Both the position numbers and the translations under genes were made by a program. Positions 7,515 to 14,279 of a stretch of 64,000 nt of DNA are shown in pieces. The stretch spans positions 1-64,000 of the forward strand of contig NZ_SZPX01000006.1 in NCBI RefSeq assembly GCF_005217605.1, in the 5' to 3' direction. Below the pieces are notes generated by a model. The model saw only the letters and a program-made list of their open reading frames with translations, searched no databases and was not told the origin of the DNA. Position 1 is the stretch's first letter. Every line of letters begins with the position of its first letter. The stretch is from Sulfurimonas crateris (GTDB lineage Bacteria > Campylobacterota > Campylobacteria > Campylobacterales > Sulfurimonadaceae).

Positions 7515-8626
7515 TAACTTTTTTCGTAGGTGTCCCCGGGTCTGGTAAAACTTATTATGCTGTAGATAAAATCTATAATAATTTTTCATCTGATAAAGAA
7601 GCTAAAAAAGACAAAAAAGTTACTTATGAGATATGTTATACCAATATCAATGAGTTTAATTTTGATAAAGTGGAGAATGTTTATCCGCTTGATATAGATG
7701 ATCTAAAAGAGAAACTTACTCAATTACATAAATTTTATAAAGAGAAAAAAGATGATGATTTTCTAGTAGAAAAATGTAAAGAGTATAATATATATAATGC
7801 TCTTTTTGTAATTGATGAAGCTCATAACATTTTTGATGTTAAAGACACGGTTCTTATATGGTGGCTCTCATATCATAGACATCTATTCCATGAGATCATT
7901 TTAATCACTCAAAATTTATCACTTGTAGAATCAAAATATAAAAGCTTCTCAGAGTTCTTTTATAAAGCTTTTCCACAATCGCTTACACTTATAAAAACTC
8001 ATTTTAAATATAACGTTTATTGCAGTTCTAGAATGTCAATGAATTCTAAAACTGGTTCTATTAAAGTAAGACGAAATAAAAAAGTTTTTGAATTATATAA
8101 AAGTGGAGATAGTATAAACGCTCAAAATGTTATTTTAAAGTTTTTTTTTATTGCTCTTTTATTTTTTCTTTTAAGTGCTTATCTTCTTTATTGGATTAGT
8201 TCTTCTTATGCTCCTGATACTGTGACCGATCATCAAAACAATTCTGTTACTGATCTGCAAAACAAAACTGTGACCGAGCAGCATAACAATACTAACTATG
8301 CTCCAGTACAATCACAAATGACTATGGAGGATCTATCCAATTATAAATCTTCTCATTTTTTAGTATTAAGCTGTAATAGTTCTAACTGTTACAATGAAGA
8401 TATTAATCTTCCTGTATCTCTTCTTACTCATTTTATTAAAAACAATGATCTATCTCTCTTATATACAAATAATATCAATAGCAACTATTTAAAAATATAT
8501 CTCTCTGCTTCTGAATCTTTTTACAAGTTTCTTATCTCAAATAAAGGAAAAAATGAAGATGAAAAAAAACCTGTTACTAATAGTATGTTTAGCGGTATTT
8601 CTTCCCCTGTTCCTCAAAGCAGATGA
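7511..8626 (+). CDS. zot: Zonular occludens toxin-like / pI morphogenesis ATPase
   Basis: This 371-residue protein begins with a Walker A motif at residues 7-14 (GVPGSGKT) and has a Walker B motif near residues 97-104 (ALFVIDEAHN). One membrane span lies at about residues 211-231, followed by a periplasmic tail with three imperfect VTDxQNN-type repeats. This is the Zot/pI layout: the ATPase drives extrusion of coated phage DNA through the inner membrane and works with the phage secretin. The reading frame overlaps the secretin gene by 74 bases. The toxin name comes from Vibrio CTX phage; nothing here argues for toxicity. Confidence 0.93.
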   Translation: MITFFVGVPGSGKTYYAVDKIYNNFSSDKEAKKDKKVTYEICYTNINEFNFDKVENVYPLDIDDLKEKLTQLHKFYKEKKDDDFLVEKCKEYNIYNALFVIDEAHNIFDVKDTVLIWWLSYHRHLFHEIILITQNLSLVESKYKSFSEFFYKAFPQSLTLIKTHFKYNVYCSSRMSMNSKTGSIKVRRNKKVFELYKSGDSINAQNVILKFFFIALLFFLLSAYLLYWISSSYAPDTVTDHQNNSVTDLQNKTVTEQHNNTNYAPVQSQMTMEDLSNYKSSHFLVLSCNSSNCYNEDINLPVSLLTHFIKNNDLSLLYTNNINSNYLKIYLSASESFYKFLISNKGKNEDEKKPVTNSMFSGISSPVPQSR

Positions 8627-9704
8627 GAATCTAAAAAGCATTAAACTCGTTGATTTTGTGCAGCTTGTGTCTACAAATAATAATATAAATATATTTGTAG
8701 ATGAAGAGCTTAAAAAAGAGAATATCTCTCTGTTTGTTCCTCAAAACTTGCCTACGCATAATCTCTTTTTTATATTTAAAAATTCTATGCAAAAGCTCGG
8801 TTATACAGTAAGTTTGTATGATGATATTTATTATCTTACCAAAGACGAAAAACAACTATTTACATACTTTGTAAAGTTGAAATACAATAGTTTTGAAAAT
8901 GTATCTAAGTATTTGACATTTAAAAAGATTGAGTTTCAATATATAGATACTATAAATAGCTTTTTGATTTTTAGTGAATCTGATAATGTCAATATCATAC
9001 TTAATGACATAAATCGGATTGATACTCAAAAAAAGCAGGTCACTCTTAAATTTACAATTATAGAGATAAACGAAGATGATCTAAAAGAGCAAGGTTTTCA
9101 ATCTTCTACTACTTACCAAACAGCAGATGAATCATATAGAAGCGTTTTAAACACGTTTGTTCTTCCTTTTCAGAGTACTAATCCTGTCTTTATGCGGTCC
9201 ACTTTCTATACTGCTCTAAAGCTCTTCAATGAGTTTAAATTTTTTAAAATTTCCCAGAACCCATACATTTTGGTTCAAGATAGTAAAAACTTTAATTTTC
9301 AAGCAGTCAATACAATACCATACCAAACAAGCAGAACATTAACAGAAGCCACGAATACATCAGAACAGACAAGTATAGAATACAAAGATGTCGGATTGAA
9401 GATCATAGGCAAAACTTTAATTTATGATGATTATATAAATCTTGATCTCGATCTTATTATAGAAGATATATTAAGCACTTCAAATAATATTCCTACGACT
9501 TATAAGCGGCAATTAAAATCAAACTCTAATCTTCAATATGGAGAGGTTCTTATCTTAAGCGGTATCAATCAAACCAAAATAAATAAAACAGAGTTTTCTA
9601 TACCGTTTATAAGCAATATTCCATATCTTGGAGAGTTGTTTAAATATAAGAGTGAATCAGATGTTAAATCAAATATATCTATCGCTATAGAGGTCATAAA
9701 ATGA
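8553..9704 (+). CDS. Phage secretin (pIV-like outer-membrane channel)
   Basis: A 383-residue exported protein with a signal peptide (ending near FLKA, residue 23). N-terminal N-domain-like modules (about 24-165) are followed by a C-terminal secretin domain. The end of the domain carries the conserved pattern LxYGEVLILSGI, then FxPFISNIPYLGELFK. The ATG lies inside the zot gene behind AAAGGAAAAA, and ATG at 8559 is an alternative start. Secretins form the outer-membrane gate through which the virion leaves. Many inoviruses borrow a host secretin, and this one carries its own, next to the pI ATPase as in M13. Confidence 0.9.
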   Translation: MKMKKNLLLIVCLAVFLPLFLKADENLKSIKLVDFVQLVSTNNNINIFVDEELKKENISLFVPQNLPTHNLFFIFKNSMQKLGYTVSLYDDIYYLTKDEKQLFTYFVKLKYNSFENVSKYLTFKKIEFQYIDTINSFLIFSESDNVNIILNDINRIDTQKKQVTLKFTIIEINEDDLKEQGFQSSTTYQTADESYRSVLNTFVLPFQSTNPVFMRSTFYTALKLFNEFKFFKISQNPYILVQDSKNFNFQAVNTIPYQTSRTLTEATNTSEQTSIEYKDVGLKIIGKTLIYDDYINLDLDLIIEDILSTSNNIPTTYKRQLKSNSNLQYGEVLILSGINQTKINKTEFSIPFISNIPYLGELFKYKSESDVKSNISIAIEVIK

Positions 9705-9718
9705 GAATTAACAATAAA

Positions 9719-9776
9719 GCCGCTCTTGCTTCTTTGCACCTTGTGAGCCTGCGAACAAGTGCAAAAACAGAGCGGC
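9719..9776. other. Long hairpin between secretin and rep: candidate phage origin
   Basis: The inverted repeat GCCGCTC (9719-9725) pairs with GAGCGGC (9770-9776). Inside it TTTGCAC (9733-9739) pairs with GTGCAAA (9759-9765), and TTGT (9741-9744) with ACAA (9755-9758), leaving a 10-base loop. It lies in the 126-base gap directly before the replication initiator gene. Rolling-circle origins of single-stranded phages are hairpins near rep, so this is the best candidate. A transcription terminator is less likely because no U-tract follows. Confidence 0.5.
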
Positions 9777-9830
9777 TCTTGTCCACTTAACAAAAGTTTA
9801 CGGATATATCAAAAAAAAGGAAGTGACACA

Positions 9831-11168
9831 ATGTTCGGTTTATCAAAACAAGATTTAAAAAACATCCAATCTAAGATTGACAATCAGTCTGATTACTTGG
9901 ATGATAATTTTTTTACTACTAATTCGGGTCAGGTTAAGACTCTTAAAGATATTTCATTCTCTGCAAATCATAGCGTTAGATATTACGCTCAGTTGTCTAA
10001 CAAGATTGACACTATGACAAAGATGGCAATTAGTCAGGGTTTGCATAGCTGTTTTTTGACTATGACTCTTGATGGTTATTTTAGAGATTTATTGCATGGC
10101 GATTATACAAGATTTGACAAATTATCCAATGAAGATAAGAAAATAGCTTTGCAGAGTGTTCCATCAAGCGAGATACTTGGCGAAGTACGTCAAAAGATAG
10201 AGGCTCGCAAAACTCTTACAATCAAAGATTTGTACAATATCTTAAATCATCAAACAAAAAGATATTTACAAAGCTACGCTTTTAAAAAGTTAAAAAAGTC
10301 TAATTTAGACTATATGTACATCAGAACCGTAGAACCTCATAAAGACGGTGTGCCGCATTTCCACATGATGTTATATATTCCCGCTGAACATATAGAGCAG
10401 TTTAAAAAAGATTTTGTAAAGTCTTACCCTGCTCCACGTAATAGAGCTAAGATAAAAGGTTCTGATGAATTTGAAGCTTTTCAAACAGATATAAATGACT
10501 CTACTGCATACATCATGAAATATATTTTAAAGTCATTTATGGATGTAAAAAAGCAAAAGGAGATTGATTATATACAAGCTTGGTACATAAAGCACAGAAT
10601 TATGCGTTGTGTCACTTCTCATTCTCTTGTTCCGCAATGGGTTTATCAAAAGGCTTATGCGTTTGAAAGTGATTGGTTTCATCTTACGGACTTGATGAAA
10701 GATGTAAATAACCACGTAGAATGGAACAAAGAAGATAATTATTTTTATTTTATAGACAATCATACAGGGCGGGAGCTAGTTTATCAGTATGGTAAATATC
10801 AAGTTATTTACAAAGACAGAATTATAAAAGAAGTCGGTACTGTAAAAGAGAAGCAAATTAAAACTAAAATCTATGATAAGACTCCTAAACAATGGACTAA
10901 AAAACGCTCTCCTATTGATGTCATTATTGATGGTGAAAAATTTGTATATCTTAATGGCAAATATTCAAAACCTACTAAGCAACCATATCAAATGAACACT
11001 TTAGAGCTTTGGGATTATTATCAAAATATAGACATTGAAACAGTTGATTTAAAGCATTACGCAAATACTAAAAACATCTTGATAGACAGAGGCTTACTAC
11101 ATGAGCCAAAAATCAATTTGGCTGCATATCAAGATGATTTTTTTAAATTTGAAAGTGAGGGGTTTTAA
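9831..11168 (+). CDS. HUH-type rolling-circle replication initiator of the phage
   Basis: I place the start at ATG 9831 behind AAGGAAGTGACACA. A longer frame open from 9759 begins inside the hairpin and has no ribosome site. The product has 445 residues. A divergent HUH motif is seen as PHFHMM near residues 177-182, where two histidines flanking a hydrophobic residue would bind the metal ion. A Tyr-Lys pattern AYIMKYILKSF at about residue 224 fits the catalytic tyrosine region. Such proteins nick the plus-strand origin and start rolling-circle replication. The gene follows the secretin and leads into the DUF3850-like and integrase genes. Confidence 0.85.
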   Translation: MFGLSKQDLKNIQSKIDNQSDYLDDNFFTTNSGQVKTLKDISFSANHSVRYYAQLSNKIDTMTKMAISQGLHSCFLTMTLDGYFRDLLHGDYTRFDKLSNEDKKIALQSVPSSEILGEVRQKIEARKTLTIKDLYNILNHQTKRYLQSYAFKKLKKSNLDYMYIRTVEPHKDGVPHFHMMLYIPAEHIEQFKKDFVKSYPAPRNRAKIKGSDEFEAFQTDINDSTAYIMKYILKSFMDVKKQKEIDYIQAWYIKHRIMRCVTSHSLVPQWVYQKAYAFESDWFHLTDLMKDVNNHVEWNKEDNYFYFIDNHTGRELVYQYGKYQVIYKDRIIKEVGTVKEKQIKTKIYDKTPKQWTKKRSPIDVIIDGEKFVYLNGKYSKPTKQPYQMNTLELWDYYQNIDIETVDLKHYANTKNILIDRGLLHEPKINLAAYQDDFFKFESEGF

Positions 11169-11169
11169 G

Positions 11170-11412
11170 ATGAGACATAATTTGAAAATAATGGAATGTA
11201 GATATCGTGATATTATAGATTGTTTAAAAACATTTGAGATTAGATATAACGATAGAAATTATTCTATTGGCGATACTCTTATTCTTCATCCTATTAGTAA
11301 GGATGGTAAATATTTACATGGTTTAGGTTATTTACCTATTGAAGTTGAAGTAGTTTATATTGATACTTTTCAACAAAAAGAAAATTATTTAGTTTTAGGT
11401 ATTTGCTATTAA
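11170..11412 (+). CDS. DUF3850-like (ASCH/PUA-fold) small protein
   Basis: The ATG at 11170 follows GAGGGGTTTTAAG directly after rep; a longer frame from 11101 overlaps rep and is not needed. The 80 residues show the DUF3850 pattern: HNLKIMECRYRDII, then KTFEIRYNDRNYSIGDTLIL, then the ending ENYLVLGICY. The conserved KxFEIRxNDR core is typical of this family, which has an ASCH-like fold expected to bind RNA or modified nucleic acid and is common in phages. The stop codon overlaps the start of the integrase fragment. The role in the phage is unknown. Confidence 0.75.
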   Translation: MRHNLKIMECRYRDIIDCLKTFEIRYNDRNYSIGDTLILHPISKDGKYLHGLGYLPIEVEVVYIDTFQQKENYLVLGICY

Positions 11413-11564
11413 TGACTAAATTCAATCATTACTCATCTTTATATCTTGACTTCAAAAAGCATGAGTTAAAAAACTCTACTTTTGATAAATATACAAATAT
11501 AGTTAAAAATAGAATAGACCCTATTTTTAAAAATAGAGATATAGAGGAGGTGTTTAAATGTTAG
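11412..11564 (+). pseudogene. Truncated duplicate of the integrase N-terminus
   Basis: These 50 codons (MTKFNHYSSLYLDF...) repeat the first 44 or so residues of the intact integrase at 11684, with about ten base differences over 132 bases. The frame then diverges and ends at a TAG at 11562-11564. It holds only part of the SAM-like core-binding domain and no catalytic residues. It keeps an overlapping start with the upstream gene, so it may still be translated. It arose by partial gene duplication or recombination with a related phage. Confidence 0.85.
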
Positions 11565-11683
11565 TTTTTAAAGTTTGTATTTGGGCTGATGGTACTTGGT
11601 GTGATTTTGATGATTTGGAAGAGTATTTAAAATTTATGAGTGATGATTACTTCATTTTTGAACTTACTATTAATGAGAATTAA
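11558..11683 (+). CDS. Small phage protein, 41 residues, between integrase copies
   Basis: The ATG at 11558 overlaps the end of the truncated integrase frame and follows a strong GAGGAGG ribosome site. The stop directly abuts the ATG of the integrase. The product (MLVFKVCIWADGTW...) is acidic and soluble, with a CDFDDLEEY stretch. I do not recognise it. Small acidic proteins next to phage integrases are sometimes excision or regulatory factors, but this is a guess. Confidence 0.55.
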   Translation: MLVFKVCIWADGTWCDFDDLEEYLKFMSDDYFIFELTINEN

Positions 11684-12565
11684 ATGATTAACTTCTCTTA
11701 CTACTCATCTCTATATCTTGACTTTAAAAAGCATGAGTTAAAAAACTCTACTCTTGATAAATATACAAATATAGTTAAAAATAGAATAGATCCTATTTTT
11801 AAAAATAGAGATATAAATGATATAAAGCCATCTGATGTAAAAAAATGGCTCTATAGTATTTATGATGTAGGCTCAAAGAGTAAGAGGCATTATCTTGGAG
11901 TTCTTAGCGGTATATTTCAAGAGGCTCTTTTTGATGAAGTCATACAGCGTAACCCTGTAAAGTTCGTAAAACTTCCAAAATACGAAAAACCAGATATTAA
12001 GCCTTTTAACGCTGATGAAGTTCAAAAAATTATGAATAATGTTGATGACAATAATTTTAAATATTATTTGGCTATCGCATTTTATACAGGTATGCGTTCA
12101 GGCGAAATAATTGGACTTAAAAAAGAAGATATTGATTTAAAAAATAAAACAATTCATGTAAAAAGAAGTCGTAGCAGACATGGAGAGAGTACGCCAAAGA
12201 CTAAAGGCAGTATAAGAGAGATTCCGATCATTCAGCTTTTAGATCCTTTTATACATGATCTATATAATTTACATGACAATGAGTATCTTTTTATCACTCA
12301 ATATAAAAAACCATATAGAGATACCAATGTATTTGTTAATAAGTTTTGGATTCCAAGTCTAAACGATTTAAATATTGAGTACCGCAGACCATATAATACA
12401 CGTCATACATACGCTACAAATATGCTTTATAATGATTTAGTATCTCCTGTGCAACTTGCACAGCTCTTAGGTCATGCAAATACTCAAATGGTTTATGAGG
12501 TTTATGTGAGCTATATTCAGTCAAATTATAAAGATTTTGATAGAAGTATGTCTATTTATAAATAA
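11684..12565 (+). CDS. int: Tyrosine-type phage integrase
   Basis: A 293-residue tyrosine recombinase. The N-terminal core-binding domain spans residues 1-85 and the catalytic domain about 95-290. Catalytic residues are visible: Arg in YTGMRSGEI (near 148), Lys in TPKTKGSIRE, the Arg of the YNTRHT box (Tyr replaces the usual first His), His in LLGHANT and a Tyr in the C-terminal YEVYVSY. It ends 70 bases before the attachment core in tRNA-Ser, the usual layout for phages that integrate in a tRNA 3' end. Most inoviruses use host XerCD, so a dedicated integrase is a less common strategy. Confidence 0.93.
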   Translation: MINFSYYSSLYLDFKKHELKNSTLDKYTNIVKNRIDPIFKNRDINDIKPSDVKKWLYSIYDVGSKSKRHYLGVLSGIFQEALFDEVIQRNPVKFVKLPKYEKPDIKPFNADEVQKIMNNVDDNNFKYYLAIAFYTGMRSGEIIGLKKEDIDLKNKTIHVKRSRSRHGESTPKTKGSIREIPIIQLLDPFIHDLYNLHDNEYLFITQYKKPYRDTNVFVNKFWIPSLNDLNIEYRRPYNTRHTYATNMLYNDLVSPVQLAQLLGHANTQMVYEVYVSYIQSNYKDFDRSMSIYK

Positions 12566-12635
12566 CTTTTTGTTTCTGGGTAAGTAAGGGATTTTTTGTT
12601 TTTTGAAATTGCTTTGAAAGTCCATAAAATAGGGC

Positions 12636-12662
12636 TTTGTGGTGGACAGGGAGGGATTTGAA
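12636..12662. repeat. Right phage attachment site (attR) in the tRNA 3' end
   Basis: Identical to 2691-2717 over 27 bases. It covers the CCA end, acceptor 3' strand and part of the T-arm of tRNA-Ser, so integration rebuilds a complete tRNA gene. Confidence 0.93.
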
Positions 12663-12729
12663 CCCTCGGTACAGTTACCCGTACGCATCCTTAGCAGGGA
12701 TGTGGTTTCAGCCGCTCACCCACCTGTCC
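12640..12729 (-). tRNA. tRNA-Ser (anticodon GCU)
   Basis: The minus strand folds as a class II tRNA. The acceptor GGACAGG pairs with CCTGTCC and CCA is encoded. The anticodon arm is CATCC-CTGCTAA-GGATG with anticodon GCT at 12693-12695. A long variable arm (ACGGGTAACTGTACC region) and a T-arm GAGGG-TTCAAAT-CCCTC are present. The long variable arm and GCU anticodon mark it as serine, reading AGC/AGU. The discriminator base is A. It is intact despite being the phage integration site. Confidence 0.96.
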
Positions 12730-12876
12730 TTTAGAGGGTGCAATTATAATCATATATAAATAATATGTAGCTTAATAAAAATTGTTTTAACACTTAATTT
12801 GCTTTTTATCGACAAAATATTGTAGAATCTTTTAAACAAATTTACAAGCAACTCAAAATAAAATAGGGCGTACAGA

Positions 12877-13500
12877 CTGAAAACACTTTTAATCTTATTA
12901 TCGTATTGTATTATTTACGCTTCTAGTTACCCTGAATTTAAACAAGACGAACTAAAACAAATAGAAAAATCTTCTGGCGTAATTGCTAAAAACAGGATAG
13001 TTGATTATTATGAAACATTAAATTCATTAAAGCCATTTCCAAAAAAAGAGCAGATTCAAAGAATAAATTTCTATTTAAACCAAATGCCATCAAGACCTGA
13101 CATAGCAACCTATCAACAAAACGACTACTGGGGAACCCCAAAAGAGTTTTTAGTTTGTGGGTACGGAGATTGTGAAGATTATGCCATTATAAAATATTTT
13201 ACACTTCTCAAGCTCGGTTTTGACAAAAACAGACTTTTTATAACTACATCACGCGAAAAATATACAGGACAGCTGCATATGGTTCTTAGCTATTTCGAAT
13301 CAAAGAACAAACCGCCGCTTATTCTAGACAATTTAAGCTACAAAATTTTAGATTTATCAAAAAGAGTGGACTTGGAGCCAGAAATATTTATAAATGAAGA
13401 GGGAAGCTATAAACTAGATGAGCATAACAACCTAACCAAGATAGGTGAAGTGCCGCACAAGTTTATAGAACTACTTCAAAGAGTTAAAAAAGAGAGCTAA
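12877..13500 (+). CDS. lapG: LapG-type transglutaminase-like periplasmic cysteine protease, CTG start
   Basis: The reading frame is open from 12862 to 13500 and encodes a signal peptide (KTLLILLSYCIIYAS). The only in-frame codon that could start it is CTG at 12877, eight bases after AGGG; the first ATG (13084) would remove the export signal and a third of the protein. The DUF920/LapG core is clear: Cys in VCGYGDCEDYAIIKY, His in GQLHMVL and Asp in LDNLSYKI form the triad. LapG cuts the N-terminus of LapA-type adhesins to release biofilm cells and is inhibited through LapD and c-di-GMP. A likely target adhesin lies at 1-2125. A promoter-like TGTAGAAT is at 12821. The 207-residue length fits the family. 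Confidence 0.85.
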   Translation: MKTLLILLSYCIIYASSYPEFKQDELKQIEKSSGVIAKNRIVDYYETLNSLKPFPKKEQIQRINFYLNQMPSRPDIATYQQNDYWGTPKEFLVCGYGDCEDYAIIKYFTLLKLGFDKNRLFITTSREKYTGQLHMVLSYFESKNKPPLILDNLSYKILDLSKRVDLEPEIFINEEGSYKLDEHNNLTKIGEVPHKFIELLQRVKKES

Positions 13501-14180
13501 AGACTTTGAAGGATTTTCTCAACTACTAAAGCAGGATCATCCGACTTGTATATCGGACGCCCGACAACTATAAAATCCACATATGCGCTCTTTGCGTAAG
13601 CAACATCGGCAACCCTTTGCTGGTCACCTGCATCTTCTCCAAACGGTCTTATTCCAGGAGTTAGAGTCATAAAATCTTTATTTGTGATATTTTTTATAGA
13701 TGCGCTCTCATAAGCTGAACAGACAACTCCGTCAAGTCCGCTCTCATACGCATCCTTTGCAAACTGGTCTGCTTTTTGTGCGATCGAGGCTTCATAAACC
13801 TTTGCAAACTCATCTTCATTAAAAGAGGTAAGAGCCGTTACAGCCAAAACTATAGGACGGTTTTCGTACTTCTTTAATCTGTCCATTACCTCTTGCATAG
13901 CACGTTTTCCCGCACTTGCATGGACATTAAACATATCAACTCCAAGCCCCATAATAGACTCTGCTGCATCCGCCATCGTATTTGGAATATCATAGAGCTT
14001 CAGATCCAAAAATATTTTAAAATCTGGGTTTATTTTTTTAATATCCCTTAAAAACTCTTCGCCGTCACGAATATAGCTGCGAAGTCCGACTTTTAGCCAT
14101 ATATCGTACTCTTTGATCTTATGAACTAGATCTAGATTTTCTTCTTTTGTGGGTAAGTCAAGGGCTACGCAAAGTTGCAT
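13497..14180 (-). CDS. pyrF: Orotidine 5'-phosphate decarboxylase
   Basis: Catalyses the last step of UMP synthesis. The 227-residue TIM barrel shows LCVALDLPT at the start, the active-site block FLDLKLYDIPNT with the Asp-Lys-Asp charge network, and phosphate-binding TPGIRPF and VVGRPIY near the end. ATG at 14180 follows AGAGAAG; a GTG one codon upstream is less likely. It converges with the lapG-like gene and overlaps its stop by four bases. It stands apart from the acetate operon, with a 99-base gap upstream. Confidence 0.95.
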   Translation of the reverse strand: MQLCVALDLPTKEENLDLVHKIKEYDIWLKVGLRSYIRDGEEFLRDIKKINPDFKIFLDLKLYDIPNTMADAAESIMGLGVDMFNVHASAGKRAMQEVMDRLKKYENRPIVLAVTALTSFNEDEFAKVYEASIAQKADQFAKDAYESGLDGVVCSAYESASIKNITNKDFMTLTPGIRPFGEDAGDQQRVADVAYAKSAYVDFIVVGRPIYKSDDPALVVEKILQSL

Positions 14181-14279
14181 CACTTCTCTTTTAAATTGAT
14201 ATTTAGATGAAATTGTACCATTTTTATTTTAGTGAATATATTTGATGAATTCTAGAGTAGAAAAATCTACTCTAGAGTT

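Larger units (their letters stand above)
2691..12662. mobile_element. Integrated filamentous phage (inovirus) prophage, about 9.9 kb
   Basis: The element is bounded by perfect 27-bp direct repeats (2691-2717 and 12636-12662), and the right copy forms the 3' end of tRNA-Ser. Inside, in order, are a leftward exported protein and a repressor-like gene. Rightward genes follow for small proteins, two coat-like peptides, a minor coat protein, a pIII-like adsorption protein, a pVI-like membrane protein, a Zot/pI ATPase, a secretin, an HUH-type Rep, a DUF3850-like protein and a tyrosine integrase. This is the core gene set and order of Inoviridae. No gene in it looks broken apart from the integrase duplicate, so it may be able to excise and produce virions. 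It is larger than coliphage M13 partly because it has its own integrase and secretin. Confidence 0.93.

Noticed and set aside
9701..9790. A 29-codon frame coupled to the secretin stop
   Set aside because: It spans the strong hairpin, has no recognisable features and is most likely non-coding.
9759..9830. Longer rep start at 9759
   Set aside because: It begins within a hairpin, lacks a ribosome site, and a good AAGGAAGTGACA leader precedes ATG 9831.
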